Below, piece by piece: positions 34,201 to 42,531 of a stretch of DNA of 42,894 nt. The stretch is from the NCBI GenBank assembly GCA_964632485.1, contig CAZWDO010000003.1, forward strand, positions 77,786 to 120,679, given 5' to 3'. The translations under genes and the position numbers were made by a program. Origin of the DNA: CAZWDO01 sp964632485 [NCBI: uncultured bacterium]. Its GTDB lineage: Bacteria > JAGOEH01. A model generated the notes under the pieces. That model was not told the origin of the DNA and made no database searches. It saw nothing but the letters and a program-made list of their open reading frames with translations. How positions within the stretch are numbered: the first letter of the stretch is position 1; each line of letters begins with the position of its first letter.

Positions 34201-36560
34201 ATCCGCCCTATACTATCACTACTGGGGCTTATCAAACCAACGGTCTGGGCAGATTGACTCAATTGAGTGTAAGCGGCAAGCGGGTACACAATGTTACGCA
34301 GAATTTGTATTATCTCGATATCCAACCGGCGGTGAATGCCGCAACCGCAGGCGATCTGATCGAGGTGTTTGCCGGTACCTACCCCGAAAATGTTCTTATC
34401 GATAAATCACTAACTCTGTGCTCGAATCCTGCTGACAATGCGGCCAATACCTTTGTCCCCGGGAACGCTGGCTCAGCGGTTTTCACCATTGATGCCGATA
34501 ACGTGACGATTAGTGGATTGACCATCAGCAACCCTACGGGGAAAATGGGGGTCTATTCCCAAAATCATTCCGGGATTACGATTGTAAACAATACCTTCAC
34601 TGACATTGGCAGCGCGGATGGCACTACCTCCGGCAGTGTGTTCGCGATTGGCATTGTTAGTACTAATGCGGCCGTGAACAATATCACGATTATTAATAAT
34701 ATTATCAATAACATTTACGGTGGCGATTTTAAAAGCGCCAACGGTATCGCCATTGGCTGGTCAACGGGCGTTTCAGACATCACTAATCTGCGGATTCAGT
34801 TTAATGCAATCTCCCATATCACGAGTTCGACGAAAGAGTACCCGGCTGGTGGCAGGGGAGCGTATGGCATCATTTTGAATCATGCCCGAGGAACGGCTGG
34901 AAATACTGGCCGCACCGTCAGTCCTCTGATTTTAAACAATGCGATAACTGATCTGGAAGGCTTGTGGTCGCATGCCATTGGTCTGGAAGGCAATACGCCG
35001 GATGCCAGGGTCAAGGGTAATGTAATCACCAACCTTATCAGCCACAAAACGCCATCTGATGCTGTAGGCGTAATGGTGGAAGATAATCTATCCGCCGCAA
35101 CGATAACAGTCGATTCGAACAAGTTTATCAATACGGCTATCGGTATTGCCAATGTGACTGGGATAGGACCTGTGGTTGCAATTCACAACTGGTGGGGATA
35201 TGAAGGAACCGCGCCGAATTACGCAGGTGGCGGCCCTCTGCATGTACCATTTAATCCATCCGATCAAAGTCTTAACCCTACCGGTCAGGGTGCGGCTGCG
35301 ACTGATTTCGTAAGTTTTATCCCTTGGTGGGAAGATGAAGCCATGACTATCGAAGGCCCCCAACGTCAAAAAAACTTTGTGCTTCGCCGCGGTTGGAATC
35401 TGATATCCTCCTATGTTATACCGAATGCCAAGCGCATGAAGGAAGATATCTTCACCGGCAAAAACTATTTGATCATCAAAGATGACCAGGGAAAAATCAT
35501 ATTCAATCCCTTGAATATTGATCAAATTGACGATTGGGATTACAAAGAGGGTTACATGGTTTATATGAACCAGGCTCAACCCCTGGAGATTCAGGGACAG
35601 GCGGTCTATCCGGAACTAAGCTCCCATCGGATCAATGTGCCCACCGGCGTCTGGTCCTATATTCCTTATTTTCATACTACCGAGGTGAATCTGCCGGATG
35701 CTCTGGCGAATTTGGATTTAACTACGGTATTACTGGTCAAGGATCAGGATGGTAATATTTATTTCAGCGATGGAACAACGACCATCAATACCATTGGAAA
35801 TATGAAGCCGGGGCAGGGGTACCAGATCCGTCTTAAAAGCGGGGAGAGCGATCGTTCGTTCAATTATCCCGCCAATACAGTATTGCCGAAGTCCTGCCAA
35901 CCCTTGACTTCAAATCAGCATCCCAGTCATTTTGTTGTTCCCTTCGTGAATACGGGTAATAATGCAATTCTTTTAGTACATAGTTCATCCTTTTCTGATG
36001 GTGATGAAATCGGAGTGAAGACCGCTGCCGGACGACTGGTTGGCGGCGGAGTATTCCAACAGGGGACAGCCGTCGTGACAGTTTGGGGGGATGATGTGTA
36101 TTCGGATGAACTCGATGGAGCTCAATTGAATGACGATTTGTCATTCTGCTATTGGCAAGCGTCATCGCGAGAAGAACAGCCCCTTGAATTGGTGTCGCTA
36201 TTCGATATGCTCGCCAACCATTCAAGCGAATCAGAACTCTATTACCAACAAGATGGATTCTGGACTGTATGGTTGGAGAAGAAAAATGTAAAGCCGGGGT
36301 GTTTCGAGTTGGGTCAGAATGCTCCCAATCCTTTCAATCCAAGCTCGGTGATCAGCTACACTCTTGCCGAAGCGGGACTGGTTAAGTTAGAAGTGTTTAA
36401 TATCACTGGCCAGAAAGTAAGCACTTTGGTTAATCAGGTTCAAGATGCCGGACATTATGAAGTAATTTTTCATCAACCGGGACTGGAAAGCGGCCTCTAT
36501 TTTTACAGATTGAGCTGTGGTTCTTTTGTGGAAACTAAAAAAATGACTATTTTGAAATAA
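31269..36560 (+). CDS. Large secreted parallel beta-helix protein with T9SS sorting domain
   Basis: 1763 residues. The signal peptide FLVSVFSILAIVFSSAIA is followed by three pectin-lyase-like beta-helix regions, each opening with the same signature: FASIQTAIDSLNPGGIIHIAAGAYYEDI, IQTAINRLSAGDVLLIPAGTYNENI and IQPAVNAATAGDLIEVFAGTYPENV. Between and after these are two copies of a domain with GDEIGV and a VWGDD- or VYG-type strand, also present at the start of the FN3 protein at 16787. Next is a GWNLISSYV-type domain pair, then a classic T9SS type-A sorting domain (FELGQNAPNPFNPSSVISY ... GLYFYRL ... KKMTILK). AAAAGGAG lies 9 bases before the ATG. It is probably a surface adhesin or polysaccharide-binding protein. 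No catalytic residues are clear. Expression is from the sigma-54 promoter at 31109, and an intrinsic terminator follows. Confidence 0.9.
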   Translation: MRFFNKTFLVSVFSILAIVFSSAIAELVVHDVDLGQITLQRNGQTFSAKSGAKGQPLAAQMVDEAWVDDDFGPFTPGWDTTHFASIQTAIDSLNPGGIIHIAAGAYYEDINIRKPLQLNGPNLGVDPNTGVRGPEAIIFPATCEPDPWGATARSIVYIEVSGVTINGLSFNGDNPTLTSAFDYNGANIDASEGIASYESVSNIAITHNIIQNITYSAIDLYNYENGSPATSNNLIAQNLFEKISGYWYGTPPALNFGIGILIYNNFYADILDNYFFDVRVGIQTGNYSKANPTPGLSNNIANNHIESIRRGIFYNLHYSNATPFTVANNTITSAPGATENWGIMISSQQGGVSAVFLNNSITNTYIGINCWNDPTSNNITIQGGFITGCEYGMRIDNFDGYKSNGNSTNAILNGVTVSNSGVAALWVKDNPSNDIGATVSGGILAGTIFTNNPIDVLIDGIDASATSQINGLKWQFVNLEVTNPIQTAINRLSAGDVLLIPAGTYNENIDVNKQLTIIGAGSSSDPTVSTILTQTSAGAGDSKIGVIQLTASGTPGAFVGIKNLRVLPVNLAGISVGRFCESTGASIEYVELRNVHVIGSYHTEPCGEQERGLYVDLTSSLSHLLLDQCAFNGLDYGWYIQKAVSADPSTVSDVRVSNTEFRDNIAKGFYAEKLDNAQFIGCNVVNNGDATWGNTCTYFKPWLCGIDINLKAGAYQNLVFDNCVFSGNGIGEAKEGCGLAIKARDDGATYGVFPASLSNVTIQNCLFDGNERGIRFGEPGKNNQGPVNVVVSQTRIMNNAQSYSGTDGSAYGGLINHTQSLVNGQSNYWGGSLTNSTGPEGDGDDAFGNLAFEPYYIDYAMTTLSEGGQTCLGHFCYVPSGASANILLWNDLTVDGILLETGDEIGVFSSDPANPDGVFCVGAVIWNGANTQITVYGRVNEYGIIEKGLLAGEQMAFRVWKQATNAEFNSVNSTYNPNPPYTITTGAYQTNGLGRLTQLSVSGKRVHNVTQNLYYLDIQPAVNAATAGDLIEVFAGTYPENVLIDKSLTLCSNPADNAANTFVPGNAGSAVFTIDADNVTISGLTISNPTGKMGVYSQNHSGITIVNNTFTDIGSADGTTSGSVFAIGIVSTNAAVNNITIINNIINNIYGGDFKSANGIAIGWSTGVSDITNLRIQFNAISHITSSTKEYPAGGRGAYGIILNHARGTAGNTGRTVSPLILNNAITDLEGLWSHAIGLEGNTPDARVKGNVITNLISHKTPSDAVGVMVEDNLSAATITVDSNKFINTAIGIANVTGIGPVVAIHNWWGYEGTAPNYAGGGPLHVPFNPSDQSLNPTGQGAAATDFVSFIPWWEDEAMTIEGPQRQKNFVLRRGWNLISSYVIPNAKRMKEDIFTGKNYLIIKDDQGKIIFNPLNIDQIDDWDYKEGYMVYMNQAQPLEIQGQAVYPELSSHRINVPTGVWSYIPYFHTTEVNLPDALANLDLTTVLLVKDQDGNIYFSDGTTTINTIGNMKPGQGYQIRLKSGESDRSFNYPANTVLPKSCQPLTSNQHPSHFVVPFVNTGNNAILLVHSSSFSDGDEIGVKTAAGRLVGGGVFQQGTAVVTVWGDDVYSDELDGAQLNDDLSFCYWQASSREEQPLELVSLFDMLANHSSESELYYQQDGFWTVWLEKKNVKPGCFELGQNAPNPFNPSSVISYTLAEAGLVKLEVFNITGQKVSTLVNQVQDAGHYEVIFHQPGLESGLYFYRLSCGSFVETKKMTILK

Positions 36561-36582
36561 TCGCTCCAATTCTGTAATGTCA

Positions 36583-36614
36583 GCGGGAGAGTTAGGCTCT
36601 CCCGCTTTTTTTTG
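36583..36614 (+). terminator. Intrinsic terminator of the beta-helix gene
   Basis: A perfect 10-bp stem (AGCGGGAGAG / CTCTCCCGCT), a 5-base loop and a run of eight T, 23 bases after the stop codon. Confidence 0.95.
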
Positions 36615-36934
36615 TCGATTTAAAAAAATATCGTGAATTATCGCCCAGGCCTAATAATATTTTCATACGAAGGACTCGCTAAAACTTTTTTTATATATGA
36701 TTGAAATTTTTGTATAGATAGATTCAGTATGATACCAATGGAATTTTATCTTGACAAAGATGTAAAAAGTTGTTAAAATGAATGCATGAGTGCGCAAATT
36801 TTTCAGAAAAAACCCCTCTGGAGCTTATAAAACAATCGGATGATACTTTACACGGCGAAAGAAAATGGACGCAACCAGGTTGTTGTGATGCGCTGATGGG
36901 CGTGAAGGCTTATGCTCTCCAGCGAGTAGAATAG

Positions 36935-36961
36935 AAAAAGGGCGGTCTGTGCAGGCCGCCC
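36935..36961 (-). terminator. Intrinsic terminator of the TonB/lipoprotein/barrel operon
   Basis: On the minus strand GGGCGG ... CCGCCC with an inner CTG/CAG pairing, then TTTTT (36939-36935). It lies 35 bases after the last stop of the operon. The rest of 36615-36934 between the convergent units holds no gene I can support. Confidence 0.85.
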
Positions 36962-36995
36962 CTGGAGTGTGGGAGGGAATATGAGAAAAGCAGGG

Positions 36996-37751
36996 TTAGA
37001 AACTGCCGAATTTAACCGCCATGTTCAGAGATGGACCGCTGAGATCGCTGTTTTCCGTATTAGGCAGATCAAGGCCGGCTACTACCCGGTAAGCGGCGCC
37101 GAAATCAATACGCATAAATTTAAACACATTTAATTCAATCCAAATTCCGGGTTCGAAAACAAAAAACGCGCTGCTTTCATAGATTTCGTGTTTTTTATCA
37201 TCATCCCAATCACGTGGATTGGTATAAACCAGGCCCCCGGCGCCAATGAGAGCCGAGGCGGCTAAATGAATCCGTTTGTGGGGGTGGTTGATATATTCCA
37301 TATAGAGGCCACCCCAACCGCCTTCCAGGCAGGCGACTGAATCCCGCGCCTTAAAGGGTTCAATTCCGCTCCAATCGTAACCATCGACTTTGTGGCTTGT
37401 TACAATGCCGTAACCCGCGCCACCGATTACAAAAGAATGGTTGAGCAGCAGACCGCCTTTGCCGCCGACCAGCATGGCATCTTCACCCTGGATGCGGGTA
37501 TAACGAACTTCGGGTCCGCCGAATCCTCCCAGTTTGATATCGCCGCTGAAAAAAGTTTCCATCGGGTCTGTCTGATTATTAGTGGGCGCCGTATATTCCT
37601 TTACGTAGAACTTGTCGATCGGCTCTTGGCCGGTTTGGAGATTGCTGTCAATTTTACTTACTGAATCCCCCGGGATAGCCGGTACTATGGGATCAGCTAC
37701 AATCATGGCGGTTGTCATTAAAACCAGTAATGCGAATGTGTACCATTTCAT
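36996..37751 (-). CDS. Predicted outer-membrane beta-barrel protein
   Basis: 251 residues with a signal peptide (MKWYTFALLVLMTTAMIVA) and a Gly/aromatic-rich body of alternating strands (GGKGGLLLNHSFVIGGAGYGIV, GGWGGLYMEYI, FFVFEPGIWIELNVFKFMRIDFGAAYRVV) ending in a C-terminal Phe (MAVKFGSF), typical of outer-membrane barrels. No specific family is recognised. AGAGGAG precedes the ATG. It is the last gene of the operon, 25 bases after the lipoprotein gene, and probably works with it and the TonB receptor at the outer membrane. Confidence 0.6.
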   Translation of the reverse strand: MKWYTFALLVLMTTAMIVADPIVPAIPGDSVSKIDSNLQTGQEPIDKFYVKEYTAPTNNQTDPMETFFSGDIKLGGFGGPEVRYTRIQGEDAMLVGGKGGLLLNHSFVIGGAGYGIVTSHKVDGYDWSGIEPFKARDSVACLEGGWGGLYMEYINHPHKRIHLAASALIGAGGLVYTNPRDWDDDKKHEIYESSAFFVFEPGIWIELNVFKFMRIDFGAAYRVVAGLDLPNTENSDLSGPSLNMAVKFGSF

Positions 37752-37776
37752 AATATTCTCCTCTTGTGAATTGAAG

Positions 37777-38712
37777 TTATTTGGTGATTGTTGTATAAAG
37801 TTGAACGCCGCTTACTGAACCGAAATACCCGATTCCGTTTTGAATCCCTGATTTGCGGTATCCCTCAGTCTGATACATGTAATTATAATAGTTCTGGTCG
37901 ATGCTGAAAAGCGTCAGTCGATAGCGTCCATAAAAGACGAACATGCTGGAATAAGCATCTTCGATAATTTTTCCGTTGGAATCAGGCAAAAAGGACATAA
38001 AGAAATTAATTTTACGCGGTTGTTGGCTGATAGGATCTTCATATTCATCTTTATCTTCGGGTTTCTCATGGCCGAAAAAGACATTGACATATTCGGCATC
38101 CTGCCAGGATTCCATGCAGAAGGTTTCATAGTAGCAAATGATGTTTTTTTCGCCGGGTAAAATTTCTGCATGGGCGACTATTGGATACTTTTTGTCAATA
38201 GAATCATAAACCATGGTTGGGAATTGAGTAGTCGAATCGGTTGAATACCCGGAATTGGGTTCAACTGTAAGTTTCTTAGGGATTGTTGTTTCCGCTTGGA
38301 TGGTTGTGATAAGACTATCTCCGGAATCGGTATAAATATCGACCCATAATGTGTAGGCTTTTCCTTCTTCAGGTTTAAAAGCCCGTGATGAGTCGATCAT
38401 GGTCATCGGATCAAAGTAAAGGGGGTAGGCCTGTCCTTCATAAGCTGCTTGTGTCAGGGAATAAAATTTATCATGACTGGGGTCATATATTTTCACATCC
38501 GCTTTAACGAGCATGGATAGCAAGTTCATTGTATCGGCATGCTCAATGCTTTTACCGATTTTTATAGCGTTTTCGATTCCGATGGGTTTCCCCTCTTCCA
38601 GCAATCCGGCAACGTAATAAAGATCATTTTCGTAGCGCGCATCAGAAGTGGGCGAACTGCATCCCAGGATCAAAGCTAAGGTGATAAGCGCGGGTATTAA
38701 TATGATTCGCAT
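37777..38712 (-). CDS. DUF4249-like lipoprotein following the TonB receptor
   Basis: 311 residues. The lipobox LILGC with Cys18 marks a lipoprotein. The body is beta-rich: KADVKIYDPSHDKFYSL, AYTLWVDIYTDSGDSLITTIQAETTIPKKL, and a C-terminal FYGRYRLTLFSIDQNYYNYM. The arrangement of an Ig-like segment followed by 'AxTTIP' recalls DUF4249 lipoproteins, which in Bacteroidota are encoded next to TonB receptors. The assignment rests on layout and weak motifs. AAGGAAA lies before the ATG. The gap to the receptor gene is 39 bases. Confidence 0.55.
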   Translation of the reverse strand: MRIILIPALITLALILGCSSPTSDARYENDLYYVAGLLEEGKPIGIENAIKIGKSIEHADTMNLLSMLVKADVKIYDPSHDKFYSLTQAAYEGQAYPLYFDPMTMIDSSRAFKPEEGKAYTLWVDIYTDSGDSLITTIQAETTIPKKLTVEPNSGYSTDSTTQFPTMVYDSIDKKYPIVAHAEILPGEKNIICYYETFCMESWQDAEYVNVFFGHEKPEDKDEYEDPISQQPRKINFFMSFLPDSNGKIIEDAYSSMFVFYGRYRLTLFSIDQNYYNYMYQTEGYRKSGIQNGIGYFGSVSGVQLYTTITK

Positions 38713-38751
38713 GGTGTTTCCTTTCCTAATTTATGGTTAATAAACGCTTAT

Positions 38752-41079
38752 TTAGAAAACAATATTCACGCCGACGAAGGGAATCCGTGGGAACATGGTA
38801 GCATCATCGTTTTTAATAGTAAAAAGCATTGGATTCTCCGGATTTATTTGCGGGGTGTAAGTGCGGAACCAGACGTTTTCAGAATTGAAAACATTAATAA
38901 TTTGGAGATAAGGCTCAATCGCCCAGGACTTATGATCCCAACGCATATTCAGATTGACATCAAAACGGGAATAATTGGGGAGCCGAAAACGGTCAGAGTA
39001 GCTGTAAATCGGGTTGAGTTGATAATCGTTGTTGACATACCAACGCTCCGGCTGGTAGTAGGGTTGGCCGGTGTAATAGGCATAGGAAAGCCCGATTTTC
39101 CAATCGGCGCCCCAAATCTTTGAGGGTAAAGAATAGGTTTCGACGACATTAATCTGGTGTGTCCGGTCATATTTCGGATAATAGTATTCCGTAACGCCAT
39201 TATTCGGATTCATATTCATGTTTTCGACTTTGCGGCGTGTAATCCCGAAAGCATATCCCACAAAACCTTCAAAGTTTTTCCAGTTGGTTTTGAACAATAT
39301 ATCGATTCCATAGGAAAAGCCTTTACCCATGTTGAAAATATCGCCCAGCTTGCCCGTACTGTTGTTCCATTCCCAATCGGTTTCCATTCGGTATTCAACC
39401 AGATGGTCGTAGTCTTTGTAATAGGTTTCTATATCAAAGTCGATTCCATCCCAAAGTGTCGTTTTGTACCCGACAGTGAAGTGATTGGAAACTCCGGGTT
39501 TCACCGATTTGTCCAGGGGAAACCAAAGATCGAAAGGACTAGCTTCACCCATATTGACGGAAGTCAGGAATTGTGAATAATGGCCATAACTGAAGAAAAG
39601 AGCGGATTCGAGGCTTAGTTTGCGGCGGATTGAAAAGCGGGGTTCAATAAAAATATCGTTTCGTCCGCTTGCGCCAGGCAGATTTGATGAAGTATGATTG
39701 AATGCGCTCCGCACGCCTAACTGCAGCGTCCAAACCGGAGATATTTTCCAGCTTTCCTGCGCATATAAGGCTGTATTATAATTTTTGGTATCTACATTGG
39801 GCATGTGACTGGTATCGGCATTATCATCTTTGCTTGTGAATCTGAAATTGATATCGAGTTGTTTCATTTCAAAACCGAAATCGATCGCATGGTCTTCATT
39901 GGGTTTATAATTCATAATTCCCTTGATGGAAAGATCGGTTAAATTGTTTTCGCGTTTCATAAACTCCTTTTCACTATCGGTATCAATAATAAAATCTGAA
40001 CCGTAATGACTGCCGGCGAGGATGAAGTGGGAAAAAAATTGGGGGCTGAATATATGTATCCATTGGGAACTGAAGGTTTCGTTTCCCCAGACAAACCGCA
40101 GGGTTGAACCAAAATCGAATTTTAAATTGTCTTTTCCGAGATAAGTGCTGAAACTCAATTTGTCCTGATCGGACAGGTCTATATTGAATTTAGCGTGGCC
40201 ATCATAGAAATAATAATTGGGCAAATCGGCGGAGAGAAACATGTCGACAATATCAAGATAGGTTCGTCGTCCCGAGACCATGTAGGAACCCTGATGGCCA
40301 TCGATTTGCCAGGGTCCTTCAACCGTTGCGCTTGTGCTGAGAATGCTCAAGCGCGCGATACCATCGAATTCCTTGCGGTTGCCGTCTTTGTTGGATACAT
40401 TTAATACTGAGGATAAGCGGCCGCCGTATTGAGCGGGATAACTGCTTTTCAATAATTCAACGTCCCGAATCGCGTCCGTGTTGAATGTACTGAAGACCCC
40501 GCCAAAATGAGTAGGATTGTAGACATCAATTCCGTCGATCAAAATCAGATTTTGATCCTGGCTGCCACCACGTACATAGAGACCGCTGGAATAGTCGGAT
40601 ATGGCTGAGACTCCGGGCATGGCCTGTACCGCGCGAAAAACGTCGGCTTCAGCGATCTGCGCCGCCTGCTTGATCTCACGCGTTGTCGCATGCAAATTCC
40701 CGGTGGTGATGAAATGTCCGTTGACCGCATCGGCGGAGTCTTCAACAACAATCTCCTGCATGGCAATTTCACCCGAATTCAGTTCCAGATTCACGACCAT
40801 CTGCTCATCTATTCCATTAATGGACAGCTTGCGACTTTGGGATTGATAACTGATATGGTCAAAGAGAAGCTCGACTACTCCGGGCTTAATGCCTGTAATG
40901 ACATAGTAACCTTTATAATTTGAAACTGACCCAATATGCTGATTTTTTACAATCACATTGACATAGCCGATCGGTTCGCCGCTATTGGCTTCGGTAATAA
41001 AACCGGTAATGGTTGCAGCTTGAGCCTGGATCAACAGCGCTGTCAGCAGCGCGAAAATCCTGCATACTCGAAAAAACAT
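38752..41079 (-). CDS. TonB-dependent receptor with carboxypeptidase-regulatory-like N-terminus
   Basis: 775 residues from the ATG at 41079, chosen because AAGGAGG lies 5 bases upstream and the signal peptide FRVCRIFALLTALLIQAQA starts there (a longer frame opens at 41127). Residues about 22-105 are a CarboxypepD_reg-like Ig domain (ITGFITEANSGEPIGYVNV ... GYYVITGIKPG). The plug domain follows (FRAVQAMPGVSAISDYSSGLYVRGGSQDQNLILIDGIDVYNP ... YPAQYGGRLSSVLNV), then a barrel of about 550 residues. This is the SusC/FecA-like class common in the FCB group. The substrate is unknown. It leads a three-gene operon with a lipoprotein and a barrel protein, under a near-perfect sigma-54 promoter. Confidence 0.9.
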   Translation of the reverse strand: MFFRVCRIFALLTALLIQAQAATITGFITEANSGEPIGYVNVIVKNQHIGSVSNYKGYYVITGIKPGVVELLFDHISYQSQSRKLSINGIDEQMVVNLELNSGEIAMQEIVVEDSADAVNGHFITTGNLHATTREIKQAAQIAEADVFRAVQAMPGVSAISDYSSGLYVRGGSQDQNLILIDGIDVYNPTHFGGVFSTFNTDAIRDVELLKSSYPAQYGGRLSSVLNVSNKDGNRKEFDGIARLSILSTSATVEGPWQIDGHQGSYMVSGRRTYLDIVDMFLSADLPNYYFYDGHAKFNIDLSDQDKLSFSTYLGKDNLKFDFGSTLRFVWGNETFSSQWIHIFSPQFFSHFILAGSHYGSDFIIDTDSEKEFMKRENNLTDLSIKGIMNYKPNEDHAIDFGFEMKQLDINFRFTSKDDNADTSHMPNVDTKNYNTALYAQESWKISPVWTLQLGVRSAFNHTSSNLPGASGRNDIFIEPRFSIRRKLSLESALFFSYGHYSQFLTSVNMGEASPFDLWFPLDKSVKPGVSNHFTVGYKTTLWDGIDFDIETYYKDYDHLVEYRMETDWEWNNSTGKLGDIFNMGKGFSYGIDILFKTNWKNFEGFVGYAFGITRRKVENMNMNPNNGVTEYYYPKYDRTHQINVVETYSLPSKIWGADWKIGLSYAYYTGQPYYQPERWYVNNDYQLNPIYSYSDRFRLPNYSRFDVNLNMRWDHKSWAIEPYLQIINVFNSENVWFRTYTPQINPENPMLFTIKNDDATMFPRIPFVGVNIVF

Positions 41080-41135
41080 GGTTCCTCCTTGTAAATTTAA
41101 AACTTGATTCGCAATTTCACATGTCATTTTATAAT

Positions 41136-41152
41136 TGCATCATTCGTGCCAA
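41136..41152 (-). promoter_or_regulatory. Sigma-54 promoter of the TonB receptor operon
   Basis: On the minus strand TTGGCACGAATGATGCA, a near-perfect match to TTGGCACG-N4-TTGCA with exact GG/GC spacing. The transcript would have a leader of about 45 bases before the ATG at 41079. Confidence 0.8.
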
Positions 41153-41257
41153 TTGTATAAATTATTAAAAGTAATCTTGTAACATATTGATTTATAACAT
41201 ATTATATTTTATAGCCGAAAATTTGTTATTTTGAAAAAAAGATTTTATTTGGCTGAA

Positions 41258-41320
41258 TTGCTGATTTTTCAGCAACACTACGTTGTTAAATCAACACTGT
41301 TAAAAGTGGGGTGTTGATTT
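41258..41320. promoter_or_regulatory. Inverted repeats upstream of the sigma-54 promoter, candidate activator sites
   Basis: A hairpin TTGCTGA-TTTT-TCAGCAA (41258-41275) and a perfect 10-bp inverted repeat AAATCAACAC (41288-41297) / GTGTTGATTT (41311-41320). Both lie 105-170 bases upstream of the sigma-54 promoter of the TonB operon, the usual distance of enhancer-binding sites. The remaining bases to 41612 hold no gene I can support. Confidence 0.4.
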
Positions 41321-41612
41321 GAACTGCTTTTTTCATCTCATCCCTTATGATCGAAGGTGTGAAATCGCTTATTAAAGGATGAAAAGGAATGAGTGGCTAG
41401 TCAGAATTCTATGTATGGACCCGTGCATGGGGGAATAGCCAATCGTCCGGGATGTTCTGATATTCTAGAGTCTATGATTTCCTGAAAGATGTAATGCTAA
41501 ACGCAATTTTATCGATAAATAGACACGCTTCCATAGCGCAAAACAAGCATCCTCATTTCATTAAAAGAATGGAAAAACCTATTAACAAGGGCTGTTCAAT
41601 TTTCTAAAATAG

Positions 41613-42500
41613 TCAAGGCTGGTGGAGCAGAAGCGTATCAATGGCGGCGGATAGCTCCCGGTTGAAGGTTTCCGGGGTTTCCAAGGGGAGAAAGTGGCCA
41701 TATCCTGCAATGATACGGGTTTCGAAGAACGGCGCATGTCGTTTTCCTGCTTCCGTATCTGTGGGCCGTCGATCGGTATTGATGCATACGACCGGAAGCT
41801 GAACTGAATCCAATCCTTGCGCAAAAGAATAATGCAATAGATCATTAATAGAGGCAATTGCTACATCCGCTGGCGCCGAGCTCATGTCCGCAATAATTGT
41901 ATCTACCAGCAGGCTATCAGATTTTTTTGAAAAAACTGATCTCATAGACATGCGTGTATTTCCGGCAAAGTCACTTTTCAGAAAGTTGATATATTGTTGA
42001 ATCCCTTCTTCCTGATTGACGTTTTCGACATTCTGCATCATATCCACGGCAATCAGGCCGATCACTTTCCCCTTGAGCAATTTGGCAGCTTCAGTGATTA
42101 CAGCGCTCCCCATGGAATGCCCCACTAAAATGAGATTCGATAAATTAAGTTGATTTACAACCGCCGCCACATCTTTACCATAAGCTGATATGCTCCAGTC
42201 CCTGCGTTCCAATCCGGATTGGCCATGCCCTGCCAGATCAAGCGCAACGACATGAAAACGTCCGGCAAAAACCGGCCATTGATAGCGCCAGTAGCTTCGA
42301 TCGCCACACCAGCAATGGACAAAAACAATGGCAGTATCGCCCACGCCTTCAGTTTGGTACACGATTGAGACAGAATCAGCGCTACGGACTGAATCTACTA
42401 CGAATACTCCGGTATTCTCTGCTTTTTTTCCACACACACTCAGCAAAATTATCCACAAACAAAGCATGGATAGAATTAACAGTTTCTTTTGGATTTTCAT
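41613..42500 (-). CDS. Lipoprotein alpha/beta hydrolase
   Basis: 295 residues from the ATG at 42500 (AAGGAG upstream; a longer frame to 42569 would overlap the previous gene). The lipobox LLSVC places Cys23 as the lipid anchor. The hydrolase fold shows VFVHCWCGD (oxyanion loop, 60-67), DLAGHGQSG at 88-96, the nucleophile elbow GHSMG with Ser129, INTDRRPTD with a probable acid near 240, and GYGHFLPLE with the catalytic His near 270. The triad seems complete. The substrate is unknown; esters or lactones are possible. It is 31 bases after a truncated T9SS protein gene on the same strand, so perhaps co-transcribed. Confidence 0.88.
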   Translation of the reverse strand: MKIQKKLLILSMLCLWIILLSVCGKKAENTGVFVVDSVRSADSVSIVYQTEGVGDTAIVFVHCWCGDRSYWRYQWPVFAGRFHVVALDLAGHGQSGLERRDWSISAYGKDVAAVVNQLNLSNLILVGHSMGSAVITEAAKLLKGKVIGLIAVDMMQNVENVNQEEGIQQYINFLKSDFAGNTRMSMRSVFSKKSDSLLVDTIIADMSSAPADVAIASINDLLHYSFAQGLDSVQLPVVCINTDRRPTDTEAGKRHAPFFETRIIAGYGHFLPLETPETFNRELSAAIDTLLLHQP

Positions 42501-42531
42501 TTTTGACTCCTTGTTAGTTAATGAAGTTATT

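Noticed and set aside
36770-36930. Structured RNA (GGACGCAACC segment) resembling a riboswitch
   Set aside because: It lies between two convergent gene ends beyond both terminators, and the conserved core does not match.
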